Below, in pieces: positions 24,974 to 32,780 of a stretch of DNA of 64,000 nt. This DNA comes from DATBGE01 sp036558125 (GTDB lineage: Bacteria > Gemmatimonadota > Gemmatimonadetes > Gemmatimonadales > GWC2-71-9). Numbering within the stretch: the first letter of the stretch is position 1; the number at the start of each line of letters is the position of its first letter. Both the position numbers and the translations under genes were made by a program. The notes below the pieces were generated by a model. It did not search any database. It was not told the DNA's origin and saw nothing but the letters and a program-made list of their open reading frames with translations. The DNA lies in contig DATBGE010000146.1 in the NCBI GenBank assembly GCA_036558125.1, positions 53,663 to 117,662 of the forward strand, written 5' to 3'.

Positions 24974-26413
24974 TTGTCCAACATCCTCGACGATTTCGAA
25001 TCCGACGCGACACCAGCAGCCGGATCCTTGTTGCTGCAGTTGGTCGGCCGATACCTGGAGGACACCCGCCGCGGCGAGGGGCCGGTCTCGACCGGACTCA
25101 CGCCGGCTGAGCTGGCCCAGCAGTTCGCGGGTCCCATGCCTCGTCGCGGGCGCCCGCTTGATGAGGTAGTGGCGCACCTCGAGCGCGATGTTCTTCCCCA
25201 CTGCAATCGCCTCACCCATCCGATGTATCTCGGCCATCAGGTGTCGGCCCCGCTCCCCGCAGCAATCTGGACCGAATCCCTGACCGCAGCGATCAACAAT
25301 TCGCTCGCCGTGGCGGAGATGTCACCGGCCATCACGGCAATCGAGCGCCAGCTGATTCGCTGGATGGCCGACCTGGCCGGGTATGGAGCGGAAGCGGGAG
25401 GGACGTTCACGTCGGGGGGCACCGAGGCAACGTTCACGGCCCTCCTCGCCGCCCGGGCAAGGGCTCTGCCGGACGCGTGGGAGAATGGCATCGGAAGCGC
25501 TGCACCCGCCGTGGTCTACGGCGAGAATGCTCACTACGCCGTCACCCGGGCGATCGGTGAGCTAGGGATTGGACTCAAGGCGGGCGTCGTGGTCCCCAAC
25601 CGCGACCACCGGATGGATCCGGCGGCGTTGAACACGGTGCTGGATGAGCTGGCGAGGAGGGGTCGCCAGATCATGGCGGTGGTGGCCACCGCCGGCTCGA
25701 CTCCCACAGGATCGTTCGATGACCTGGAAACAATCGGGCGTGCCTGTGAAGCCCGTGGAATCTGGCTCCACGTCGACGGTGCGCATGGCGCCTCGGCGTT
25801 GCTCTCCAGCCGGGACCGCTACCGCGTGAAAGGCATCGAGCGGGCCCGCTCCATCGCGTGGGATCCCCACAAGATGATGCTGCTGCCGCTCTCCGCGGGA
25901 ATGCTGGTGGTCCGAGACGAGAGTGACGTCGATCAGGCGTTTCTGCAACGCGCTCCCTACCTGTTCCACGGCGCTGAGGACCAACCCGTACCCGATCAGG
26001 GCGTCCGGAGCTTCGCCTGCTCCCGGCGGGCCGATGCCCTTAAGGCCTGGGTCGCCCTGCAGCGCTACGGAGCCGACGGGATTGGAGAGCTGTACGATCG
26101 TCTCTGTGACTTGACTACCGAGCTGCACAGCCTCATCGAGCGGCACTCCTCATTCGAAGCTTTGCACGCTCCCGAAAGCAATATCCTGTGCTTCCGGTTC
26201 GTAGGAGATGGGAGTCTCGACGACGCAGCTCTCGACCGGCTCAACAAGGAGTTGCGCGAGCGGTTCAATCGGTCTGGGGCGGGATGGATCACGACAACCG
26301 TCCTCAACGCGCGCCGTGTGCTTCGGGTGACGATCATGAATCCCCGGACCGGAGCCGCGCACCTCCAGCGCCTGCTTGATGGCCTCGCAGCCGAAGCGGG
26401 GCGAATGGGCTGA
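24974..26413 (+). CDS. Group II PLP-dependent amino acid decarboxylase
   Basis: 479 residues. FTSGGTEATFTALLAAR binds the cofactor phosphate, HVDGAHGASALL supplies the ring-stacking and Asp residues and AWDPHKMMLLPLSAG carries the Schiff-base lysine. The family covers glutamate, aromatic amino acid, tyrosine, 2,4-diaminobutyrate and aspartate decarboxylases, and I cannot assign the substrate. The only start before the conserved region is TTG 24974. It lies right behind the heptamer array and has no clear Shine-Dalgarno sequence, so expression may depend on the repeat region. Confidence 0.85.
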   Translation: MSNILDDFESDATPAAGSLLLQLVGRYLEDTRRGEGPVSTGLTPAELAQQFAGPMPRRGRPLDEVVAHLERDVLPHCNRLTHPMYLGHQVSAPLPAAIWTESLTAAINNSLAVAEMSPAITAIERQLIRWMADLAGYGAEAGGTFTSGGTEATFTALLAARARALPDAWENGIGSAAPAVVYGENAHYAVTRAIGELGIGLKAGVVVPNRDHRMDPAALNTVLDELARRGRQIMAVVATAGSTPTGSFDDLETIGRACEARGIWLHVDGAHGASALLSSRDRYRVKGIERARSIAWDPHKMMLLPLSAGMLVVRDESDVDQAFLQRAPYLFHGAEDQPVPDQGVRSFACSRRADALKAWVALQRYGADGIGELYDRLCDLTTELHSLIERHSSFEALHAPESNILCFRFVGDGSLDDAALDRLNKELRERFNRSGAGWITTTVLNARRVLRVTIMNPRTGAAHLQRLLDGLAAEAGRMG

Positions 26414-26473
26414 GTGCTTGCCAGTCTGGTCGACGCTCCGTAGCTTGGCGGCCCCAACCGTGATCCTGCCACT

Positions 26474-27937
26474 GTGACGTTTCAGCGCAAGCTGCTCCTC
26501 GGTACGTCGCTTATGGTCCTTCCAGTCCTGCTCATCGGCCTGGAGGCGATCCGGAGTAACGCCGAGGAACGGCGCGCCCTCGAAGCACTCGGCGCCGGGC
26601 TGGGTCGCACCCGCACCTACGCCGAGCTGGAAACCGCCATGTTCAACCAGACCGAGTCGGTCTGGCGTTATCTCACCGGCATGGATAACTCGGCTCGGAA
26701 CGAGTTCCGCCTTGCGGGAGAGGTCGTGAACTACTGGTATGACCGCTGGCAGGGCGAGCTCAAACCGGACGAGATGGAGCTCGCGAAGAACGTGCAGGCG
26801 ATCCAGACCCAGATCCAGGCGGTGGGGGACAGTGTCTTCAAGCTCTATGACAATGGCCACCACGAACTGGCCTACCGGACCGCGCAACTCGAGCTGAAGG
26901 GGCGTCTCCAGCCGGCCCTCACCTCGCTCAATCGTGAGATCTATCGCCGGGCACGGGAGTTCAGCGTCCAAGCCGCCTTCACGCGGGTGGAGGAGATCGT
27001 CGACAATGAACGTCGCGTTCTCCTCGCGATCACCGGACTGGCACTCGTGGGCGGGCTGCTCATCTCGTGGCTCATCGCCCGGGGCCTGATCCGGCCCATT
27101 ACGGACCTGAGTAACGCGATGGCCGTCGTGGGCGGCGGCGATCTCGACCACCCGATCCGGATTCAAGCCAGTGACGAGATTGGTGACTTGGCCCGCTCCT
27201 TCGCCGGGATGACCGAGAACCTGCGGAAATCGCGGGCCGAGATGGTCCGGCTCAACGGAGCGCTGGTGCAATCGGAAAAGCTGGCATCATTGGGAGAGAT
27301 GGCGGCGGCCGTGGCTCACGGTCTTCGGAACCCGCTCGCGAGCCTGCGCGCTTCGGCTCAGCTCGCGTTGCGTCACCCCGATTCTCCAGCGGCGCGGGAC
27401 CAGCTCTCCGCTATCATCCAGGAGGTAGACCGCCTGGACCGACGGATCAGCCACCTGCTGACTTTCTCCCGCCCCGCGCCCTTTCATCCCATGCCGGAGC
27501 GAATCGAGCAGCTGGTGCAAGGCATTCTTCCAACTTTCACCGAGCGGCTGCGGGCGCAGAGCGTGACTCTGGAGCAGGATCTCCCGGCGTCGCTTCCCGA
27601 AGTCAGGGTGGATCCGATGAAACTGGAGCAGGTGCTCGTGGAAATTGTCTCCAATGCGCTGGATGCCATGCCTTCCGGCGGCCGCTTGGTGATCGCAGGC
27701 CGGTTGGAGCAATCGGGTGAGACGCCTGGGCTCGCCGTAACCATTCAGGACACTGGATCAGGGATTCCCGAGCAAGTGCTTCCATCCATCGGCGAGCCGT
27801 TCTTTACAACCCGGCCCGAAGGCACCGGCCTGGGCCTGGCCACGGCACGGCGGTTCGTGGAACAGCACGGAGGTCGCCTCGACCTGGCCAGCCGCGAAGG
27901 AGAAGGGACCACAGTGAAGATCTGGCTGCCGGAATGA
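26474..27937 (+). CDS. Membrane sensor histidine kinase, NtrB-like, upstream of the pqq genes
   Basis: 487 residues from GTG 26474. TM1 is at about 8-25, followed by an extracytoplasmic helical domain of about 150 residues, TM2 at about 180-200 (LLAITGLALVGGLLISWLIARGL), HAMP, a HisKA box with His282 in AAAVAHGLRNPLASLRASAQ, and a HATPase with DTGSGIPEQVLPSIGEPFFTTRPEGTGLGLATARRF. It overlaps the response regulator by 4 bp. The sensor part resembles four-helix chemoreceptor-like domains; the signal is unknown. Confidence 0.9.
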   Translation: MTFQRKLLLGTSLMVLPVLLIGLEAIRSNAEERRALEALGAGLGRTRTYAELETAMFNQTESVWRYLTGMDNSARNEFRLAGEVVNYWYDRWQGELKPDEMELAKNVQAIQTQIQAVGDSVFKLYDNGHHELAYRTAQLELKGRLQPALTSLNREIYRRAREFSVQAAFTRVEEIVDNERRVLLAITGLALVGGLLISWLIARGLIRPITDLSNAMAVVGGGDLDHPIRIQASDEIGDLARSFAGMTENLRKSRAEMVRLNGALVQSEKLASLGEMAAAVAHGLRNPLASLRASAQLALRHPDSPAARDQLSAIIQEVDRLDRRISHLLTFSRPAPFHPMPERIEQLVQGILPTFTERLRAQSVTLEQDLPASLPEVRVDPMKLEQVLVEIVSNALDAMPSGGRLVIAGRLEQSGETPGLAVTIQDTGSGIPEQVLPSIGEPFFTTRPEGTGLGLATARRFVEQHGGRLDLASREGEGTTVKIWLPE

Positions 27938-29316
27938 ACGGATCCACCGTCCTCATCGTCGACGACGAGCGCAACCTCGCACGCGCGATGAGGGCGTTCC
28001 TCGCCGAGCACGGATACGAGAGCGAAGTCGCGGGAGACGCGGAACAGGCGCTGCGGCTTCTGCCGACACTGCACCCAGACGTGATCTTCAGCGATGTTCG
28101 CCTCCCGGGCATGACTGGCATCGAGCTGCTCAAGCGAATCAAGGAGTTCGATCCCGCGATTCCCGTGGTGATCATGACCGCCTTCGGTTCGATCGAAGGT
28201 GCCGTGGAAGCGGTGAAGCTGGGCGCGTTCGACTACGTGAAGAAACCGCTGGATCTGGAAGAGCTGAGGCTTCTGGCCGACCGGGCCCGGGAGACTTCGC
28301 TCATGAAGCAGGAGCTGTCCTACCTGCGGCGGCGAGTGGCTCGCGATATCCCCTTTGCCAACGTGCTGGGTGAGTCACCCGTCATGCGAGGAGTGCTGGA
28401 GCAGGTTCGGCAGATCGCCGCCTTGGACGAGACGCCACCGGTCCTGATCACGGGGGAAACCGGAACCGGCAAGGGCCTCGTGGCAAGGACGATCCATGCT
28501 TCGGGGACCCGCGCGAATCGTCCGTTCATCGACGTCAATTGCACCGCGCTCCCCGCGACCCTCATGGAAGCCGAGCTCTTCGGCTATGAGCGCGGCGCCT
28601 TCACCGACGCCAAGGAGTCGAAGATCGGCCTGTTCGAGGCGGCCGAGGGCGGCTTCCTCTTCCTCGACGAAATCGGCGACGTCGAGTTGGCACTCCAGGG
28701 CAAACTCCTGCGCGCCATCGAAGAGCGGGTAGTGCGACGGGTGGGTGGGATCCGGGACCGGAAGATCGACGTGCGGATCCTGGCGGCGACCAATCGAGAT
28801 CTGGAGCGGGACGCCGGCGGCGAGCGTTTCCGCAAGGACCTCTATTTCCGGCTAGCCGTCATCCTGATTCGTCTCCCGCCCCTCCGCGATCGGGGCAACG
28901 ATGTTCTGCTGCTCGCGGAGCATTACGTTCGGGAATTCTCCGTCAAGTACGGACGCGAGGTCCGGGGCATGGACTCGCAAGCGCGCGAAGAGTTGATGGC
29001 CTATCCCTGGCCGGGGAATGTTCGCGAGTTGAGCCACGTGATCGAGCGGGCTGTGCTGTGGAGTCGCGGCGGAGATCTCTCAGCCGAGCACCTCGCCCTT
29101 ACCCGTCCATCCGATCAGGCCCAGCCTCCCCGAGCTTCGGGCCCGACCGCACCGAGCCGTGGAGCCGTGGAGGCGGCGAGTCTCGAACAATGGGAACGTC
29201 AGCTGCTCGAACAGGCTCTCAAAGAGGAGGGCGGGAACCAGACCAAAGCCGCTCAGCGGCTGGGGATTTCCCGGGATACGCTGCGTTACCGGATCAAAAA
29301 GTATGGGTTAGGTTAG
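27934..29316 (+). CDS. NtrC-family sigma-54-dependent response regulator
   Basis: 460 residues. REC has phospho-Asp54 (VIFSDVRLP) and Lys103/104. The AAA+ domain has Walker A ITGETGTGKG, Walker B GGFLFLDEIGD and the sigma-54 contact loop as GAFTDA instead of GAFTGA. The C-terminal Fis-type HTH is GNQTKAAQRLGISRDTLRYRIKKYG. It activates RNA polymerase-sigma-54 from upstream sites. The stop codon is followed at once by two 16-bp dyads and then a -24/-12 element ahead of pqqA, so pqqABCDE is the obvious target. Confidence 0.93.
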   Translation: MNGSTVLIVDDERNLARAMRAFLAEHGYESEVAGDAEQALRLLPTLHPDVIFSDVRLPGMTGIELLKRIKEFDPAIPVVIMTAFGSIEGAVEAVKLGAFDYVKKPLDLEELRLLADRARETSLMKQELSYLRRRVARDIPFANVLGESPVMRGVLEQVRQIAALDETPPVLITGETGTGKGLVARTIHASGTRANRPFIDVNCTALPATLMEAELFGYERGAFTDAKESKIGLFEAAEGGFLFLDEIGDVELALQGKLLRAIEERVVRRVGGIRDRKIDVRILAATNRDLERDAGGERFRKDLYFRLAVILIRLPPLRDRGNDVLLLAEHYVREFSVKYGREVRGMDSQAREELMAYPWPGNVRELSHVIERAVLWSRGGDLSAEHLALTRPSDQAQPPRASGPTAPSRGAVEAASLEQWERQLLEQALKEEGGNQTKAAQRLGISRDTLRYRIKKYGLG

Positions 29317-29352
29317 TGGGTGATCTCACCCAGGATTGGGTTATTTCACCCA
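29317..29352. promoter_or_regulatory. Tandem 16-bp dyads: probable enhancer (UAS) for the NtrC-type activator
   Basis: TGGGTGATCTCACCCA (29317-29332) is a perfect 7-2-7 inverted repeat. TGGGTTATTTCACCCA (29337-29352) is the same site with one arm mismatch. Centres are 20 bp apart, about two helical turns, and lie roughly 120-140 bp upstream of the predicted pqqA start point. That is a normal enhancer position for NtrC-family dimers. A further arm pair, ACCCCCA/TGGGGGT, follows at about 29356-29380. Confidence 0.65.
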
Positions 29353-29436
29353 CTTCACCCCCATATTCGAGTCTGGGGGTACATGCCAAGTCTCTTTAAT
29401 ACAATCACTTACGAATTTGCCTGATGACGACTGAGT

Positions 29437-29456
29437 CCGGCACGCTGGATGCTTTA
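29437..29456 (+). promoter_or_regulatory. Sigma-54 (-24/-12) promoter of pqqA
   Basis: CCGGCACGCTGGATGCTTTA matches the sigma-54 consensus TGGCACG-N4-TTGCW. The near-invariant GG (29439-29440) and GC (29451-29452) have the required 10-bp spacing. The two differences are C for the first T and A for the first T of TTGC. Transcription would start near 29464, about 50 bp before pqqA. Confidence 0.65.
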
Positions 29457-29515
29457 CCCTAGAACGGTACTGCTGCGCTGCAGTCACAGACGTAATCTCT
29501 TTGGAGGGTACTTCG

Positions 29516-29590
29516 ATGTCTTGGACCAAGCCAGAAGCTGAAGTGGTTGCGGTCACCATGGAAGTCACCGCGTACGTCGCGACGCTTTAA
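29516..29590 (+). CDS. pqqA: PQQ precursor peptide PqqA
   Basis: 24 residues: MSWTKPEAEVVAVTMEVTAYVATL. The MxWTKP start and the Glu16-x3-Tyr20 pair, which are cross-linked by PqqE and become the PQQ skeleton, are both present. GGAGG lies at about 29502-29506, 9 bp before the ATG. It is followed by a terminator-like hairpin and then pqqB. The gene is too short for ordinary ORF calling. Confidence 0.93.
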   Translation: MSWTKPEAEVVAVTMEVTAYVATL

Positions 29591-29606
29591 ACTCGCGATG
29601 CACCGG

Positions 29607-29640
29607 ACGGGGCTCGCGGAAGCGGGCCCCGTTTGTTTTG
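29607..29640 (+). terminator. Terminator-like hairpin between pqqA and pqqB (attenuator)
   Basis: ACGGGGCTCGC and GCGGGCCCCGT pair over 11 bp with one mismatch and a GGAA loop, followed by TTGTTTTG, the pattern of an intrinsic terminator. Because pqqB starts 2 bp later, partial readthrough would give much more pqqA mRNA than pqqBCDE mRNA, which suits a consumed peptide substrate. Confidence 0.75.
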
Positions 29641-29641
29641 T

Positions 29642-30550
29642 ATGGACCTCATTCTCCTAGGCACCGCCGCCGGCGGCGGGTTCCCTCAGTGGAACTGCTG
29701 GTGCCCACCTTGCCGCGTTGCGCGAACCGATCCGGCTCGGGCCCACCCCCGCACTCAATCCTCCGCCGCAGTCTCGGCGGACGGCAAGCGATGGTTTCTG
29801 CTTAACGCTTCACCGGACGTGCGGCTCCAGCTGGGGCTGTTGAACGGGCAGGCTCCCGCCGGTATTCGTCACGTGCCGGTCGAAGGTGTGATCGTCACTG
29901 ACGCGGAGTTGGATCATACGCTTGGCCTGGCATTGCTCCGCGAGGCTCGACAGCTCAGCCTCTACGCCACCGATGCGGTCCTTGGCGTCGTTCGTGAGGA
30001 TTCGCGATTGCTGCCGGTGACCGAGGCCTTCTCGGAGGTCACTGTCACGAGGTTGTCTCTGGATCACGAGGTTCCTTTGCTCTACCGGGACGGGACACCC
30101 AGCGGCCTCGAGGTGACTGCCTTCAGCGTAGCAGGAGATCCGCCCCGGTTCGCGCGGCGCGAGGAGGCGGGCCACACCATCGGACTCTCGTTGCGGGACT
30201 CCAGGTCCGGGAACAAGGCTGCATTCATTCCTGGCTGTGGCGCGCTCGATGAGAAGCTGCTCGCTCGTCTGCGCAGGACGGATTCGCTCTTCATCGACGG
30301 TACTTTCTGGGATGACGCAGAGCTTCTCACACTCGGGATCAGCGATCGTTCGGCCCGGCAGATGGGGCATGTACCGGTCTCGGGAAAAGAGGGAAGTCTG
30401 GCTCGGCTTCGGGATCTCCCTTGCCGAAATCGGGTCTACACCCATATCAACAATTCGAATCCCATGCTGCTGGAGGACTCGCCCGAGCGGCGCGAAGTTG
30501 AGGCCGCCGGCGTTCTGGTGGGAGACGACGGGATGAGATTTTCACTATGA
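29642..30550 (+). CDS. pqqB: PqqB, metallo-beta-lactamase-fold PQQ biosynthesis protein
   Basis: 302 residues from ATG 29642 (MDLILLGTAAGGGFPQWNCWCPPC). The N-terminal CxCxxC-like zinc site and the DAELDHTLGLALLRE region are typical of PqqB, and TFWDDAELLTLGI, QMGHVPVSG and YTHINNSNPML follow in family order. It has been linked to hydroxylation of the excised Glu-Tyr intermediate. The apparent TTG start at 29633 lies within the attenuator tail and is rejected. It overlaps pqqC by 4 bp. Confidence 0.93.
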   Translation: MDLILLGTAAGGGFPQWNCWCPPCRVARTDPARAHPRTQSSAAVSADGKRWFLLNASPDVRLQLGLLNGQAPAGIRHVPVEGVIVTDAELDHTLGLALLREARQLSLYATDAVLGVVREDSRLLPVTEAFSEVTVTRLSLDHEVPLLYRDGTPSGLEVTAFSVAGDPPRFARREEAGHTIGLSLRDSRSGNKAAFIPGCGALDEKLLARLRRTDSLFIDGTFWDDAELLTLGISDRSARQMGHVPVSGKEGSLARLRDLPCRNRVYTHINNSNPMLLEDSPERREVEAAGVLVGDDGMRFSL

Positions 30551-30582
30551 CGACGGTGTTCAACATGACGACGGTGTTCAAC
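30547..30582 (+). repeat. Perfect 18-bp tandem duplication at the pqqC start
   Basis: ATGACGACGGTGTTCAAC occurs twice in direct succession and encodes MTTVFN-MTTVFN at the N-terminus. Both copies keep the reading frame, so either ATG could start pqqC. Only the first overlaps the pqqB stop. No divergence between copies suggests a recent event. Confidence 0.95.
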
Positions 30583-31329
30583 GAATCCAGGCTGACGAGC
30601 GTTCCGCGCCCCGCGATTCCGGAGCTCTCCCGCCCGCTAACGCCGGCAGAGCTGGAGGAAGCGCTGCGCGGGTTCCACGGCTCCTATTATGTCGAACACC
30701 CGTTTCACAAGCTGATGTATCAAGGCAAGCTCACCCCGAGACAATTCCAGGGCTGGGCCGCCAACCGGCTCGCCTACCAGCGCGTGGTCCCCCGTAAAGA
30801 TGCGGCGATCCTGTCCAATTGTCCGGATCCCGCGGTTCGCCGGAAGTGGATCCAGCGCCTCATCGATCACGACGGGACGCGGGAGGGTGAAGGCGGGATC
30901 GAGATGTGGATCAGGCTTGGCATCGCACTCGGCGTTCCCCGGGAGGAGATGGAAGACGAGCGCCATGTGCTCCCCGCGGTCCGCCTGATCTGCGAATCCT
31001 ACGTCTGGTTCTGCAAATCGAAGCCCTGGGTCCAGGCCTGCGCGTCATCTCTCACGGAGCTGTTTGCCCCTAAGATTCACAACCAGCGCATCGAGGCCTT
31101 CCCGGTCCATTACCCGTGGATCCCGCCTGAAGCGCTGGACTATTTCAAGAGCAGACTGGTCCAGGCGCCGCGCGACGTGAAGCATGGCCTCTCGATCGTG
31201 CAGCGGCATTGCACCACCCTGGAGACCCAGCGCCAGGCTTTCGAGGCACTGGCCTTCAAGCTGGAAATGCTCTGGGCGATGATCGATACGATTCACAATG
31301 CATACCGGGAGGGAGTCGATAGTCAGTAG
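30547..31329 (+). CDS. pqqC: Pyrroloquinoline-quinone synthase PqqC
   Basis: 260 residues, all-helical heme-oxygenase-like fold. YYVEHPFHKLMYQGKLTPRQFQGWAANRLAYQRVVPRKDAAILSNCPD and VQRHCTTLETQRQAFEALAFKLEMLWAMIDTIH are strongly conserved PqqC segments. It performs the final ring closure and eight-electron oxidation to PQQ using O2, without a cofactor. The N-terminus carries the 18-bp duplication. The downstream pqqD start is 18 bp away. Confidence 0.95.
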   Translation: MTTVFNMTTVFNESRLTSVPRPAIPELSRPLTPAELEEALRGFHGSYYVEHPFHKLMYQGKLTPRQFQGWAANRLAYQRVVPRKDAAILSNCPDPAVRRKWIQRLIDHDGTREGEGGIEMWIRLGIALGVPREEMEDERHVLPAVRLICESYVWFCKSKPWVQACASSLTELFAPKIHNQRIEAFPVHYPWIPPEALDYFKSRLVQAPRDVKHGLSIVQRHCTTLETQRQAFEALAFKLEMLWAMIDTIHNAYREGVDSQ

Positions 31330-31347
31330 CTAACAGTCGATCGACTT

Positions 31348-31671
31348 ATGACAGAACTCATTGACCACCGACCATCGACCCGCGACAGCGTCATGACTCC
31401 GGACTCCCGCCCTCTACTCTGGCGCCTGGCCAGGATCGATTTCGACCGGGTTCGCCAGCGGCCGGTCCTGCTGTACCCCGAGGGGGCGATGTTCATCAAC
31501 GAGACCGGGAAGGCGATCCTCGAGCTCTGCAACGGCGTGCGCACTGCCGGGGAGATCGCGCGCGAGCTCGGAGAGCGATATCACAGTGAGGTTCTGAACG
31601 ACGTGATCGAGTATCTCGCCGGGATGGAACAGCGGAATCTGGTCGTCGATCGAGCGGCGGTGGTCTCATGA
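31348..31671 (+). CDS. pqqD: PqqD peptide chaperone (RiPP recognition element)
   Basis: 107 residues if ATG 31348 is used, 92 if ATG 31393 (MTPDSRPLLWRLARI). The PqqD fold is clear: RQRPVLLYPEGAMFINETGKAILELCNGVRTAGEIARELGERY. It binds PqqA and presents it to PqqE. Residues 2-15 (TELIDHRPSTRDSV) are encoded by the heptamer-like tract GACCACC, GACCATC, GACCCGC, GACAGCG, so the longer start may be an artefact of repeat growth. Neither start has a good RBS. It overlaps pqqE by 4 bp. Confidence 0.9.
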   Translation: MTELIDHRPSTRDSVMTPDSRPLLWRLARIDFDRVRQRPVLLYPEGAMFINETGKAILELCNGVRTAGEIARELGERYHSEVLNDVIEYLAGMEQRNLVVDRAAVVS

Positions 31672-32780
31672 CTGCACCACGCATCCTGAATCAGCCGACG
31701 ACGCTGCTGGCGGAAATCACCTATCGCTGCCCGCTGCACTGCCCGTATTGCTCCAATCCCCTGGAGATGACCCGGGCCGAGGCCGAGCTGTCGACCTCGG
31801 ACTGGAAACGGGTGTTCACCGAGGCCCGAAACCTCGGCGTCCTCCAGCTCGGGTTGTCAGGCGGAGAGCCGCTGGTGCGGAAGGATCTGGAAGAGCTCGT
31901 CGCACACGCTCGCAGCGAAGGCATGTATTCGACCCTGGTGACCTCGGGACTCGGCCTCACGCGAAATCGGGCCCAGAGTCTCAAGGAAGCCGGGATCGAT
32001 CACGTACAAATTTCGTTTCAGGACGCCGACACCGACTCCGCTGAGCAGATTGCCGGCATTCGGTCAGTGAAGCAGAAGCGAGCGGCAGCCGAGCTGGTAC
32101 GGGAGCTGGATCTCGCGTTCTCGGTGAACGTGGTACTGCACCGGCAGAACCTGGATCATCTGAGCGATATCATCGAGATGGCGGCGTCGATGGGCGCCGA
32201 TCGGCTGGAGTTGGCTAACACTCAGTACTACGGGTGGGCCCTCAAGAACCGGGCGGCGCTGCTTCCCACCCGGGAACAGGTCGAGGCATCGAAGGCAGTG
32301 GCGGAGGCGGCCATCAAGAAGTATCGGGGAAAGATGCAGATCCTCTATGTGCTGCCCGACTATTACGAGACCTACCCGAAGGCCTGTTATGGCGGGTGGG
32401 GGAACGTGTACATCCTGGTGACGCCGGATGGTCGTGCCCTGCCCTGTCACGGTGCGACGCAGATCCCTTCGCTCTCGTTCGTCGATGTGCGGGAGCGGCC
32501 GCTCGACTGGATCTGGCAACACTCCCCGATCTTCAACGCCTTCCGTGGCGACAGCTGGATGAAAGAGCCTTGCCGCACTTGTCCCCGGAAGAACGTGGAC
32601 TTCAGCGGCTGCCGCTGTCAGGCGTTCGCGCTCACCGGCGACGCGACCAACCCCGATCCCGTCTGTACGCTCACCCCTCTGCGGTCGATCATCGATGAGG
32701 CACTGGAGGTAAACGGGAGTCGGCCGGAGTATGTCTATCGGCACATCGAGAAGGAGCCGGTTGGGCCTGGGGTGCCTTAA
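31668..32780 (+). CDS. pqqE: Radical SAM peptide cross-linking enzyme PqqE
   Basis: 370 residues. The radical SAM cluster motif is CPLHCPYCSNP. LSGGEPLVRKDLEEL and the C-terminal SPASM/auxiliary cluster cysteines (ACYGGWGNVYILVTPDGRALPCHGA, EPCRTCPRKNVDFSGCRCQAFAL) are complete. It joins Glu and Tyr of PqqA by a C-C bond with PqqD as partner. It overlaps the convergent 32777 gene by 4 bp. No pqqF/pqqG protease gene follows, as is common outside some proteobacteria. Confidence 0.95.
   Translation: MTAPRILNQPTTLLAEITYRCPLHCPYCSNPLEMTRAEAELSTSDWKRVFTEARNLGVLQLGLSGGEPLVRKDLEELVAHARSEGMYSTLVTSGLGLTRNRAQSLKEAGIDHVQISFQDADTDSAEQIAGIRSVKQKRAAAELVRELDLAFSVNVVLHRQNLDHLSDIIEMAASMGADRLELANTQYYGWALKNRAALLPTREQVEASKAVAEAAIKKYRGKMQILYVLPDYYETYPKACYGGWGNVYILVTPDGRALPCHGATQIPSLSFVDVRERPLDWIWQHSPIFNAFRGDSWMKEPCRTCPRKNVDFSGCRCQAFALTGDATNPDPVCTLTPLRSIIDEALEVNGSRPEYVYRHIEKEPVGPGVP

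Noticed and set aside
29640..29644. pqqB start at TTG 29633
   Set aside because: It would place the start within the attenuator hairpin tail. ATG 29642 begins the conserved MDLILLGTAAGGG.
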